17,852 bases of DNA from Bacilli bacterium (lineage in GTDB: Bacteria > Bacillota_I > Bacilli_A > RF39 > UBA660), in assembly GCA_918219625.1 (NCBI GenBank), contig CAKJXT010000078.1:1-17852 (forward strand), read 5' to 3'. The translations under genes and the position numbers were made by a program. This document shows, one piece after another, positions 1 through 6,727 of this stretch (position 1 is its first letter; each line of letters starts with the position of its first letter). The notes below the pieces were generated by a model. That model saw only the letters and a program-made list of their open reading frames with translations, was not told where the DNA came from and searched no databases.

Positions 1-828
1 GATGAGGCTTTATCTCTTGTTAGTGAGGCTATTATTCGTGCTCGTGCTGGTATTAAGGATCCTAATCGTCCAATTGGTTCATTTATATTTTTAGGGCCTA
101 CTGGTGTTGGTAAGACTGAAGTAGCTAAGAGTTTGGCATCTGAATTATTTGATGATGAACGTCATATGGTTAGAATTGATATGAGTGAGTATATGGAAGC
201 ATTTTCTGTTTCTAGATTAGTTGGTGCTCCTCCAGGATATGTTGGATATGATGAGGGTGGACAATTAACTGAGGCAGTAAGACGTAATCCTTATAGTATA
301 GTTTTATTTGATGAGATTGAGAAAGCTCATAGAGATGTATTTAATATTTTATTACAAATATTGGATGATGGTCGTATTACTGATTCTCAAGGTAGAACTG
401 TTGATTTTAAGAATACTATTATTATCATGACTTCTAATTTAGGTAGTGAACATATTATGGAAGGTAATAAGGATCTTGTTATGGATGAACTTAAGTCAAC
501 ATTTAGACCTGAGTTTATAAATCGTATTGATGAGATTGTTATATTTAATTCATTATCTAAGGCTGTTGTTTATGATATTATTGGTAAGATTGTTAAAGAG
601 ATTGAGTATAGATTAAGAGATAAAAAGATTTCTTTATTAATCACTGATAAGGCTAAGGAATTTATTGTTGAGTCTGCTTATAATGAACAGTATGGAGCTA
701 GACCTATAAAGAGATTTATTAGTAAGAATGTTGAAAACTTACTTGCTAGAAAGATTATTGAAGGTGAAGTTAAGTTTGGAAGCATTATTACTATTGATGT
801 ATTAGATAATAATATAATATTAAAGTAG
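1..828 (+). CDS. clpB: ATP-dependent disaggregase ClpB, C-terminal part (5' end outside window)
   Basis: The frame is open from base 1, so this is the last 275 residues of a longer protein. It is the second AAA+ module of an Hsp100 chaperone, which threads aggregated proteins through a hexameric pore together with DnaK. Visible elements: Walker A GPTGVGKT at about residues 32-39, pore loop GYVG at 79-82, Walker B LFDE ending near 105, the TSNLGS sensor-1 region, an FRPEFINR arginine-finger region, and the GARPIKR sensor-2 motif. The run [16 protein letters not shown] before Walker A is typical of ClpB rather than ClpC or ClpE. The tail is short and has no ClpC-like extension. The promoter and any CIRCE or CtsR site lie outside the window. 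A strong terminator follows the stop codon directly. Confidence 0.93.
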   Translation, partial: DEALSLVSEAIIRARAGIKDPNRPIGSFIFLGPTGVGKTEVAKSLASELFDDERHMVRIDMSEYMEAFSVSRLVGAPPGYVGYDEGGQLTEAVRRNPYSIVLFDEIEKAHRDVFNILLQILDDGRITDSQGRTVDFKNTIIIMTSNLGSEHIMEGNKDLVMDELKSTFRPEFINRIDEIVIFNSLSKAVVYDIIGKIVKEIEYRLRDKKISLLITDKAKEFIVESAYNEQYGARPIKRFISKNVENLLARKIIEGEVKFGSIITIDVLDNNIILK

Positions 829-852
829 AGTTTTTGGACTCTACTTTCTTTA
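824..852 (+). terminator. Rho-independent terminator of clpB
   Basis: An 8-bp perfect stem (AGTAGAGT 824-831 with ACTCTACT 838-845) with loop TTTTGG is followed by TTCTTTATT. The stem starts inside the last clpB codons and includes the stop. Confidence 0.85.
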
Positions 853-870
853 TTGAGAATTAATTTTATG

Positions 871-900
871 TTGACTTTGCGGTTAATTATAAGTTATAAT
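871..900 (+). promoter_or_regulatory. Sigma-A promoter of the small structured transcript
   Basis: -35 TTGACT (871-876) and a consensus -10 TATAAT (895-900), separated by 18 bp. The predicted start is near 907, just before the 5' arm of the long-range stem. There is a good stand-alone promoter here although no long gene follows. Confidence 0.8.
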
Positions 901-934
901 CATATATAGGATATGTTTGAAAAATCAGATGTTT

Positions 935-977
935 TCCTCCAATTTTGCTTAGAATCATCGAGTGAGTAAAAGGAGGA
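935..977 (+). promoter_or_regulatory. Hairpin masking the Shine-Dalgarno of the 35-codon ORF
   Basis: TCCTCC (935-940) pairs with GGAGGA (972-977), which is the SD itself. After a 2-nt bulge, 943-951 pairs with 963-971 (9 bp, two G-U). The loop is about 11 nt (952-962). Together this makes 15 bp that would hide the ribosome site. The left arm partly overlaps bases that could extend the end-to-end stem (933-939 with 1144-1149), so the two pairings can compete. Confidence 0.6.
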
Positions 978-984
978 TGATATT

Positions 985-1092
985 ATGACAAAAAAAGATA
1001 CAAGTAAACTTATATCAAAACTTTTTGTTATAATTTTTATATTACTTGTACTAGTAGTAATACTTGGTACAAAAGTAATTACTGGCATATAA
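985..1092 (+). CDS. 35-residue hydrophobic peptide, candidate type I toxin-like membrane peptide
   Basis: The ORF starts with ATG 8 nt after a near-perfect SD (AAAAGGAGGA) and ends with TAA. The first 12 residues are polar and basic (Lys at 3, 4, 8 and 12). Residues 13-27 are almost all Phe, Val, Ile and Leu and form one clear membrane segment. A short tail with one Lys ends in TGI. Codons are A-rich (ACA, ATA, CTA, GTA), unlike the T-rich codons of clpB and der on either side. The charge pattern, single membrane span and promoter of its own argue for a real small membrane protein. Its placement in a self-paired mRNA suggests a type I toxin. A regulatory or stress peptide unrelated to toxins is the main alternative. 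I do not recognise a family. Confidence 0.6.
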   Translation: MTKKDTSKLISKLFVIIFILLVLVVILGTKVITGI

Positions 1093-1114
1093 AACAAAAG
1101 ACATCTGATTTCAA
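1086..1114 (-). promoter_or_regulatory. Possible antisense promoter inside the small-peptide locus
   Basis: On the minus strand, TTGAAA (1114-1109) and TATATG (1091-1086) are 17 bp apart. The predicted start near 1079 would give an RNA antisense to the peptide ORF and its SD. The -10 is only 4/6 and AT-rich DNA makes chance matches common, so this is tentative. Confidence 0.25.
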
Positions 1115-1216
1115 CTACTGTTGTTATCAGATGTAACCCATTTGAGGAATACATCTGAATGCGGTTCAGACATATCCTTTTTTATTATATGAAGTGTTGC
1201 TTCACTACATACATAA

Positions 1217-1248
1217 TAACATATTTTGTATAAATAATCAATATGTTA
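1217..1248. repeat. 9-bp inverted repeat just upstream of the der promoter
   Basis: TAACATATT (1217-1225) and AATATGTTA (1240-1248) are perfect inverted copies with a 14-bp gap. The right arm ends 2 bp before the -35 box of the der promoter. This position suits a protein-binding operator, but the AT-only core makes chance formation plausible. Confidence 0.35.
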
Positions 1249-1250
1249 AT

Positions 1251-1279
1251 TTGACTTTCTTTCTTTATTTTGATAGAAT
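1251..1279 (+). promoter_or_regulatory. Sigma-A promoter of der
   Basis: TTGACT (1251-1256) and TAGAAT (1274-1279) are 17 bp apart. Transcription would begin near 1286, downstream of an in-frame ATG at 1280 that overlaps the -10 box. This supports the der start at 1319. Confidence 0.75.
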
Positions 1280-1318
1280 ATGTCCAGGTATTTTGAGTTA
1301 AGAAAGGCGGTTGGTATT

Positions 1319-2635
1319 ATGAAGAAGCCAGTTGTTGCTTTAGTTGGTAGACCTAATGTAGGTAAATCTACTTTATTTAATAAATTAGTTGGTAAAAAGG
1401 TTTCTATTATAGAGGATACTCCAGGTATTACTCGTGATAGAATTTATGGTAATGTTAGTTATGATGGTTATAATTTCCATTTAATTGATACTGGTGGTAT
1501 TGATTTAAGTGATATGGATTTTAACGAAGAGATTAAGGTTCAAGCAGAGTTAGCGATAGATGAGGCTGATGTTGTTTTATTTGTTGTTGATGGTAAAGAA
1601 GGTTTAACTAGTAATGATTATACTGTAAAGGACATGTTATGTAAGTGTAATAAAAAGGTTATTGTTGTTGTTAATAAGGTTGATAGTAAGTTAGCTAGTG
1701 ATAATCAATATTCTTTTTATGAACTTGGTTTTGATAATTATGCTTTTGTCAGTGGTGAACAAAATATTGGTATTAGCGACTTAATGGATATGGTTGTTAG
1801 TGATTTCCCTGTTTATGAGGAAGAGTATAAGTCTAGTATTAAGTTTTGTTTGATTGGTAGACCTAATGTTGGTAAGAGTAGTTTAGCTAATGCATTATTA
1901 AATGAGGATAGAATTATTGTTTCAGATGTAGCTGGTACTACAAGAGACGCTATTGACACACCTTTTACTTATTATGGTGAAGAATTTGTTGTAATTGATA
2001 CTGCTGGTATGAGAAAAAAGGGTAAGGTATATGAAAGTGTTGAGAAGTATAGTTTACTTAGATCTTTAAAGGCAATTGATAGATCTGATGTGTGTGTTAT
2101 TGTTATTAATGCTGAAGAGGGTATTATTGAACATGATAAACATATTGCAGGTTATGCGATAGAAGCTGGTAAAGCAGTTGTAATTGTTGTTAATAAGTGG
2201 GATGTTATTGAGGATAAAGATGAAAAGATGAAGGAGTTTACTCGTAATATTAGAAATAATTTTCAGTTTATGACTTATGCTCCAATTGTATTTTTATCTG
2301 CTAAAACTCATAAGCGTATTCATACTTTGATTCCTGAGATTAAAAAGGTTTATGAAAATAGCAAGAAAGAGATTAAAACTAATTTAATTAATGATGTTAT
2401 AATGGATGCTTATAGTTTAAATTTACCTCCTTCTTATAAGGGTAAGAGACTTAAGATTTATTTTAGTACTCAAGTTTCTAATTGCCCTCCAACTTTTGAT
2501 ATTCAAGTTAATAGTAAAGGTCTTGTTCATTTTTCTTATGAAAGATATTTAGAGAATAAGATTCGTGAGTCTTTTGATTTTGAAGGTACTCCAATAGTTA
2601 TTAATTTTAAAAATAAAGGTGAAGAAAAGATTTAA
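1319..2635 (+). CDS. der: Ribosome-assembly GTPase Der (EngA)
   Basis: Der has two tandem GTPase domains and a C-terminal KH-like domain and is needed for assembly of the 50S subunit. At 438 residues it has the usual family length. G domain 1: GRPNVGKS at 10-17, DTGG at 57-60, NKVD at 119-122. G domain 2: GRPNVGKS at 180-187, DTAG at 227-230, NKWD at 292-295. The C-terminal part holds the PPSYKGKRLKIYF-type KH region. The start at 1319 has the SD AAAGGCGG 8 nt upstream and gives MKKPVVALVG, the common family N-terminus. An in-frame ATG at 1280 is rejected because it overlaps the promoter -10. No terminator separates der from spoVIF, which begins 43 nt later, so the two are probably co-transcribed. 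Confidence 0.95.
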   Translation: MKKPVVALVGRPNVGKSTLFNKLVGKKVSIIEDTPGITRDRIYGNVSYDGYNFHLIDTGGIDLSDMDFNEEIKVQAELAIDEADVVLFVVDGKEGLTSNDYTVKDMLCKCNKKVIVVVNKVDSKLASDNQYSFYELGFDNYAFVSGEQNIGISDLMDMVVSDFPVYEEEYKSSIKFCLIGRPNVGKSSLANALLNEDRIIVSDVAGTTRDAIDTPFTYYGEEFVVIDTAGMRKKGKVYESVEKYSLLRSLKAIDRSDVCVIVINAEEGIIEHDKHIAGYAIEAGKAVVIVVNKWDVIEDKDEKMKEFTRNIRNNFQFMTYAPIVFLSAKTHKRIHTLIPEIKKVYENSKKEIKTNLINDVIMDAYSLNLPPSYKGKRLKIYFSTQVSNCPPTFDIQVNSKGLVHFSYERYLENKIRESFDFEGTPIVINFKNKGEEKI

Positions 2636-2678
2636 CCATTTTAAATCTTCTACATATATTAGTGTAGGAGGTTTTTTT

Positions 2679-2921
2679 ATGAGTTTTTCTGATGGATTTT
2701 TTAAGCGTGTTGAAAAGAAGACTAATGTTAATAAGGATACTATTTTAGGGCTTGCTAAGAAGTTACAGGAGAATGATTTAAAGAATGAGAATACTTTAAG
2801 AGAGGTTATACAGGAGCTTAGTCAAATGACTGGTAGAGAGGTTTCTAAGGATAAAGAGGATAAGATTGTTAATGCTGTTGTCAATGACAATGTTCCTAAA
2901 GATATAGATAAAATGTTTTAG
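2679..2921 (+). CDS. spoVIF: Stage VI sporulation protein F-like small protein
   Basis: This 80-residue acidic/basic protein has the N-terminal pattern SFSDGFFKRVEKKTNVNKD, then an LAKKLQENDLKNENTLREVI helix pair and a KEDKIVNAVVND segment. From memory this matches SpoVIF (B. subtilis YjcC), which acts late in spore coat and resistance development. The start at 2679 follows GGAGG by 7 nt. An earlier in-frame ATG at 2619 lies inside der and lacks an SD. The leader between der and this gene can form two hairpins (2627-2635/2641-2649 and 2650-2654/2663-2667), the second touching the SD. The first has no T-run and is probably not a terminator. Function is inferred from family resemblance. Confidence 0.75.
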   Translation: MSFSDGFFKRVEKKTNVNKDTILGLAKKLQENDLKNENTLREVIQELSQMTGREVSKDKEDKIVNAVVNDNVPKDIDKMF

Positions 2922-2948
2922 AATCATTACTTTTTAATGATTTTTTCT
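2922..2948 (+). terminator. Terminator of der-spoVIF
   Basis: AATCATTA (2922-2929) pairs with TAATGATT (2935-2942) around a 5-nt loop, followed by a T-run. Confidence 0.8.
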
Positions 2949-2994
2949 TGTTTTTATGGATTGAGGTGTGCTAAAATGTATAATAGGTGGTAAC

Positions 2995-3648
2995 ATGGAC
3001 ATAGGATATAGAAAGTATGTAACTGAATATGTTGATTTTATTGAGAATATTTCTAATATCATTGATGTAGCTTTATATAATAATATGGATAAGTGTATAG
3101 ATGATTTACTTAATGAAGTATTACTTTATGTTCATGATAATTTTCCTTCTATATTAATATCTCATGATGAGTTTGTAGGAAAGATAAAAGATATATTTAT
3201 ACAAAAAACTGGTGCTTTTAAGAAAGATGTAGATTTTAGGTGTGCTGGTATTAAGTATGATTTAAATGGATGCTTTAGTTTACCTAAGATAAGGGAATAT
3301 ATGGAAAAGGATAATAAAGATTTATCTATTTTATTTAGAAGCATTACTTATGGTACTAATGTTTCTTATTGTGATACTGTTGTTAATATTTCTGGTGAGA
3401 TTTTTGGTACTATTCAAAGAAGTTCTAATAATAATTTAATGTTTGCTAAAAAGACTAAGGAAACTCAAGATTATATAAGTGAATTAGTTTTAAAACATTA
3501 TAGAAATTTTATGAAGAGTTATGGTGAGGAGCTTTTAAAGAAGGGTATTAATCCTTTAGAAATTTTATTTGAAAGCATTAAAAATTATGTTGAAGTAAAT
3601 AATAAAGATATAATTGCTGATTATAATAATGAAACTGTTACAGTATAA
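2995..3648 (+). CDS. Uncharacterised 217-residue protein between spoVIF and spoIVA
   Basis: I do not recognise the family. The protein is soluble, with no signal peptide or membrane segment. The first ~70 residues look like amphipathic helices rich in Asn, Asp and Ile. A central part (about 75-145) has strand-like stretches and Cys residues in CAGIKYDLNGC and SYCDTVV. The last ~60 residues look helical (KETQDYISELVLKHYRNF). The start at 2995 follows AGGTGG (2985-2990) by 4 nt. A GTG at 2968 in the same frame has no SD. A five-codon ORF (2976-2993, ATG to TAA) with GAGGTG upstream ends 1 nt before this start and could couple translation. The gene is flanked by terminators on both sides and sits between two sporulation genes, so a sporulation role is possible but unproven. 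Confidence 0.7.
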   Translation: MDIGYRKYVTEYVDFIENISNIIDVALYNNMDKCIDDLLNEVLLYVHDNFPSILISHDEFVGKIKDIFIQKTGAFKKDVDFRCAGIKYDLNGCFSLPKIREYMEKDNKDLSILFRSITYGTNVSYCDTVVNISGEIFGTIQRSSNNNLMFAKKTKETQDYISELVLKHYRNFMKSYGEELLKKGINPLEILFESIKNYVEVNNKDIIADYNNETVTV

Positions 3649-3670
3649 ACTACTTTTTAGTAGTTTTTTT
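3647..3670 (+). terminator. Terminator after the 217-residue gene
   Basis: AAACTACT (3647-3654) pairs with AGTAGTTT (3659-3666) around TTTT and is followed by more T. It begins within the stop codon. Confidence 0.85.
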
Positions 3671-3671
3671 G

Positions 3672-3699
3672 TTATAATTTTTTTATTTGCTCATAAACT
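3672..3699 (+). promoter_or_regulatory. Sigma-E-like promoter of spoIVA
   Basis: CATAAACT (3692-3699) matches 7 of 8 positions of the Bacillus sigma-E -10 consensus CATACAnT. An ATA-containing -35-like element (TTATAATT, 3672-3679) lies about 12 bp upstream. No good sigma-A pair is seen in the gap. In B. subtilis spoIVA is under sigma-E, so the match is expected. Confidence 0.5.
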
Positions 3700-3725
3700 T
3701 TAATGAATGAAAGTAGAGGGTTAAT

Positions 3726-5201
3726 ATGGAAAAAATTGATATTATAAAAAGTATTACAGAACGTACTGGCGGTGATTTATATTTGGGTGTCGTCGGAGCA
3801 GTTAGAACTGGTAAGAGTACTTTTATTAAAAAAGTTATAGAAAATTTGGTTGTTCCTAATATTCCTGATGAGTATGAAAGGAAAAGAGCTTTAGATGAAA
3901 TTCCTCAGAGTGCTCAGGGTAAAACTATTATGACTACTGAACCAAAATTTGTTCCTAGTAATGCTGCTAATATTACTATTGATGAGTTTAGTGCTAGTGT
4001 AAGGTTAGTTGATTGTGTTGGATATGTTATTCCGGGTGCTAAGGGTTATGAAGATGAGAATGGTCCTCGTATGGTTAAGACTCCTTGGTATGATGAAGAG
4101 ATTCCTTTTGTAGAGGCTGCAGAGATTGGTACTGGCAAGGTTATTAAGGATCATTCTAGTATTGGTATTTTAGTTACTACAGATGGTTCTATTGGTGAGA
4201 TTGAAAGGGAAAATTATGTTGAAGCTGAACAACGTATTGTTAGTGAATTAAAGGAAATTGGCAAACCTTTTATTGTTGTTTTAAATTCTACTCATCCAAT
4301 GTTGCCAGAGACTGAGAGACTTGCTTCTAGATTAAATGATGAATATGATGTTCCTGTTTTACCTATTAGTGTAGAGAGTATGACTGATAAGGAAATTTAT
4401 AATATTTTAAAAGAGGCTTTGTATGAGTTTCCTGTTTTAGAGGTAAATGTTAATATGCCTGAGTGGATTGCTTGTTTAACTAGTGATAATTGGCTTAAAA
4501 AGGTTTATATTGATAGAATTCGTGATAGTGTTGTTGATGTTGATAAGGTTCGTGATATAGATAGTATTATTTCTCATTTTACTGATTGTGAGTATATAAG
4601 TAAGTCTTATATTTCTGATGTTGATACTTCAACTGGTATTGTTACTATTAATTTGGATGCTCCTAGTGATTTATATAATACTGTTTTAAAGGATATTATT
4701 GGCATTGATATTACGAGTAAGTCTCAATTGTTATCTTTATTTCAAGAGTATAATGAGGCAAAGCACGAGTATGACCAGATTAAATCTGCTTTAAAGATGG
4801 TTAAGACTACCGGATATGGTGTTGCTTCTCCAGGACTTTCTGATATGAAGTTAGATACTCCTGAAATTATTAAACAAGGAAGTAGGTATGGTGTTAAACT
4901 TAAGGCTGTTGCGCCTTCTATTCATATGATTCGTGTTGATGTTGAGTCTACTTTTGAACCTATTATTGGTTCTGAGATTCAAAGTAAGGAGTTAATTGAT
5001 TATTTGATGCGGGATTATGATAAGGAACCTGGTAATATTTGGAAGAGTGAGATTTTTGGAAGGAGTTTAGATGTTATTGTTAAGGAAGGTATTCAAGCTA
5101 AGTTATCTTTAATGCCTGATAATGCTCGTGGTAAGTTACAGCAAACTTTAACTAAACTTGTTAATAAAGGTAGTGGCAATTTATTTGCGATTGTTTTATA
5201 G
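3726..5201 (+). CDS. spoIVA: Stage IV sporulation protein A, spore-coat basement ATPase
   Basis: SpoIVA hydrolyses ATP to polymerise on the forespore outer membrane and forms the platform for coat assembly in the mother cell. The protein has 491 residues, close to the 492 of B. subtilis. It opens with the family signature MEKIDIIKSITERTGGDLYL. Walker A GAVRTGKS is at 24-31, the QGKTIMTTEPKFVP switch region at 64-77, and a VDCVGY segment at 95-100. A middle helical part and a conserved C-terminal region follow. The SD is AGAGGG (3715-3720), 5 nt before ATG. A sigma-E-like promoter precedes it and a terminator follows. Its presence is strong evidence that the organism, or a recent ancestor, makes endospores. 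Confidence 0.96.
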   Translation: MEKIDIIKSITERTGGDLYLGVVGAVRTGKSTFIKKVIENLVVPNIPDEYERKRALDEIPQSAQGKTIMTTEPKFVPSNAANITIDEFSASVRLVDCVGYVIPGAKGYEDENGPRMVKTPWYDEEIPFVEAAEIGTGKVIKDHSSIGILVTTDGSIGEIERENYVEAEQRIVSELKEIGKPFIVVLNSTHPMLPETERLASRLNDEYDVPVLPISVESMTDKEIYNILKEALYEFPVLEVNVNMPEWIACLTSDNWLKKVYIDRIRDSVVDVDKVRDIDSIISHFTDCEYISKSYISDVDTSTGIVTINLDAPSDLYNTVLKDIIGIDITSKSQLLSLFQEYNEAKHEYDQIKSALKMVKTTGYGVASPGLSDMKLDTPEIIKQGSRYGVKLKAVAPSIHMIRVDVESTFEPIIGSEIQSKELIDYLMRDYDKEPGNIWKSEIFGRSLDVIVKEGIQAKLSLMPDNARGKLQQTLTKLVNKGSGNLFAIVL

Positions 5202-5223
5202 GATGATTTTTATCATCTTTTTT
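5200..5223 (+). terminator. Terminator of spoIVA
   Basis: GATGAT (5202-5207) pairs with ATCATC (5212-5217) around TTTT, with a T6 run behind it. The flanking bases extend the stem weakly. Confidence 0.8.
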
Positions 5224-5253
5224 CTATAAATATAAAAAAATTGTGTAATTATA

Positions 5254-5282
5254 TTGATTTTATATGAAAAACATGGTATTCT
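5254..5282 (+). promoter_or_regulatory. Promoter of hup with extended -10
   Basis: TTGATT (5254-5259), 17-bp spacer, TATTCT (5277-5282) preceded by TGG, forming a TGn extended -10. The start would be near 5289, giving a leader of about 38 nt. Confidence 0.6.
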
Positions 5283-5326
5283 TAGAATGTAAGCAAAATA
5301 GAGCTTAACAATAGGAGGTATTTTTA

Positions 5327-5599
5327 ATGACAAAAGCAGAATTAGTAAGTTTTATTGCAGAAAAAACTGGATTAACTAAGGCAGATTCAGCTCGTGCTGT
5401 AGATGCTTTCCAAGAAGGAGTTATAAAAGGATTAAAGAAAGAAGGTAAAGTGACTTTAACAGGATTTGCTACTTTCGAAAAAGTTCATAAGAAAGCTACT
5501 ACTGCAAGAAATCCAAGAACTGGAAAAGAAGTACCAGTTGCTGCTAAGAATGTTGCTAAAATTAAAGCTGGATCTAAATTAAAAGAAGCTTTAAACTAA
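5327..5599 (+). CDS. hup: DNA-binding protein HU
   Basis: HU is a small basic dimer that bends and compacts DNA. At 90 residues it has standard length. Residues 1-40 form the helical dimer base, GFATFE is at 46-51, and the DNA-gripping arm RNPRTGKE is at 61-68. The final helix is KAGSKLKEALN. The SD AGGAGGT (5313-5319) is near perfect. Codons end mostly in A (GAA, AAA, GGA, CCA), unlike the GAG/AAG/GGT style of neighbouring genes, which suits very high expression. It lies directly after spoIVA, as hbs does in B. subtilis, but has its own promoter and terminator. Confidence 0.97.
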   Translation: MTKAELVSFIAEKTGLTKADSARAVDAFQEGVIKGLKKEGKVTLTGFATFEKVHKKATTARNPRTGKEVPVAAKNVAKIKAGSKLKEALN

Positions 5600-5608
5600 T
5601 TTAGTAAT

Positions 5609-5635
5609 GAAGGCTATTAAGCCTTTTTCTTTTTG
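5609..5635 (+). terminator. Terminator of hup
   Basis: GAAGGCT/AGCCTTT stem (about 5609-5615 with 5620-5626) around ATTA, followed by TTTTCTTTTT. It ends only about 10 nt before the cca start, so cca may depend on read-through. Confidence 0.8.
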
Positions 5636-5644
5636 AGGTGTTGT

Positions 5645-6727
5645 ATGGATAGATATAGTGTTGCGTTAGAAATTTTAAATAAATTGAATGAGAAAGGCTA
5701 TTTATCATATATAGTTGGCGGATTTCCTAGGGACTATTATCTAGGTATGGTATCTGATGATATAGATATATGTACAAGCGCTAATTATGATGATTTGTGT
5801 AGTGTTTTTTCTGATGTTAAAAATAGAAAACATGGTTCATATTTTTTGAATTATAAGGATTATGAATTTGAAGTTACTACGTTTAGGCGTGATGGAAGAT
5901 ATATTAAAAGTAGACATCCAAAAAGAGTTAGGTTTGTTAATGATTTAAAATCTGATTTAAGAAGAAGAGATTTTACTGTAAATACTTTATGTATTGATTC
6001 TAATGGAGAATTTGTTGATTTAATGAATGCTAGAATTGATATTAATCATAGAGTTATTAAGTTAATTGGTTCTAAAAAAAGAATTTTTGAAGATTCTCTT
6101 AGAATATTACGAGCTATAAGATTAGCTACTATTTTGAATTTTTCTATTGATTCTAAGTTGGCTAAAGCGATTAATTATTATAAGTCTAGTTTAGTTAATT
6201 TATCATTTGATAGAAAAAGAAGTGAGCTTGATAAGATTTTTTCTAGTAATAACGCTAAATATGGAATTGATTTAATCAGAAAGTTTGGTCTTGATAAGTT
6301 TTTGAACATAGATATTAGTGATGTTGTTATTGTTGATGATTTGTGTGGTATGTGGGCTCAAGTTGTCATTGATGATTCATATAATTTTTCTAAGTCTATG
6401 CGTTATAAAATCATGAAGATAAAAGATTTAATAAATGTTCCTTTTGAGCTATATGATTTATATTTGTATGGATTGGATATATTTAGTGCTGTTTCTAAGA
6501 TTAAAGGTGATAATTTAGATATTGTTTCTATGTATAAGTCTCTTCCTATAAAGGATAGGGATGAAATTGATGTTGATTTTTTTGATATATGTGATAAAAT
6601 TAATGTCAATAATTATATGATTGGTAATATTTATTCTGATATTGAGAAGAGAATTGTATATGGGAAACTTAATAATAATAAGGATGAAATTTTAGATTAT
6701 ATTGTTAAAACTTATAAGTGTCAGTAA
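5645..6727 (+). CDS. cca: CCA-adding tRNA nucleotidyltransferase
   Basis: The enzyme adds or repairs the 3' CCA end of tRNAs from CTP and ATP. The nucleotidyltransferase head shows IVGGFPRD at 23-30 and the metal-binding pair D39/D41 in DDIDICT. RRRDFTVN at 106-113 and the EDxxRxxRAxR motif at 149-159 are class II signatures. At 360 residues it is shorter than the B. subtilis enzyme (about 397), the deficit being in the weakly conserved C-terminal body. The start at 5645 follows GAGGTG (5635-5640) by 4 nt. An in-frame TTG at 5633 lies in the preceding terminator tail and is rejected. I see no promoter of its own. A poly(A) polymerase cannot be ruled out from sequence alone, but CCA addition fits class and context. 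Confidence 0.88.
   Translation: MDRYSVALEILNKLNEKGYLSYIVGGFPRDYYLGMVSDDIDICTSANYDDLCSVFSDVKNRKHGSYFLNYKDYEFEVTTFRRDGRYIKSRHPKRVRFVNDLKSDLRRRDFTVNTLCIDSNGEFVDLMNARIDINHRVIKLIGSKKRIFEDSLRILRAIRLATILNFSIDSKLAKAINYYKSSLVNLSFDRKRSELDKIFSSNNAKYGIDLIRKFGLDKFLNIDISDVVIVDDLCGMWAQVVIDDSYNFSKSMRYKIMKIKDLINVPFELYDLYLYGLDIFSAVSKIKGDNLDIVSMYKSLPIKDRDEIDVDFFDICDKINVNNYMIGNIYSDIEKRIVYGKLNNNKDEILDYIVKTYKCQ

Larger units (their letters stand above)
907..1187 (+). ncRNA. Structured ~280-nt transcript with paired ends, encoding a small peptide
   Basis: Seen in sequence: 909-921 pairs with 1165-1177 (13 bp, one G-U). After a small internal loop, 925-932 pairs with 1151-1158 (8 bp), with possible extension to 939/1144 across one mismatch. 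A T6 run (1178-1183) follows the 3' arm directly, so the long-range stem could also act in 3'-end formation. A separate perfect 9-bp hairpin lies at 1101-1109/1126-1134. The 35-codon ORF lies between these elements and its SD is in a further hairpin (935-977). I tried to fit 6S RNA, tmRNA, SRP RNA and RNase P RNA and saw none of their signature motifs. A small hydrophobic ORF with end-to-end pairing and a masked SD resembles type I toxin mRNAs of the hok/aapA kind. That identity is inference. Confidence 0.6.

Noticed and set aside
900..1154. 84-codon minus-strand ORF over the small-peptide locus
   Set aside because: It lacks an SD and overlaps the promoter, the stems and the well-supported plus-strand ORF; it reads like a chance shadow.
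907..1187. Known RNA (6S, tmRNA, SRP RNA, RNase P RNA or a riboswitch)
   Set aside because: The paired ends suggested these, but none of their conserved motifs (tRNA-like CCA end, SRP GGAA tetraloop domain, RNase P core, 6S bubble) is visible, and a coding ORF with SD sits in the middle.
1280..1318. Longer der start at 1280
   Set aside because: The ATG overlaps the -10 box of the der promoter and adds residues foreign to the family.
2627..2649. Terminator between der and spoVIF
   Set aside because: A 9-bp AT-rich stem exists, but no T-run follows it; co-transcription is more likely.
2619..2678. spoVIF start inside der at 2619
   Set aside because: No SD there, and the start at 2679 has GGAGG at proper distance and fits family length.
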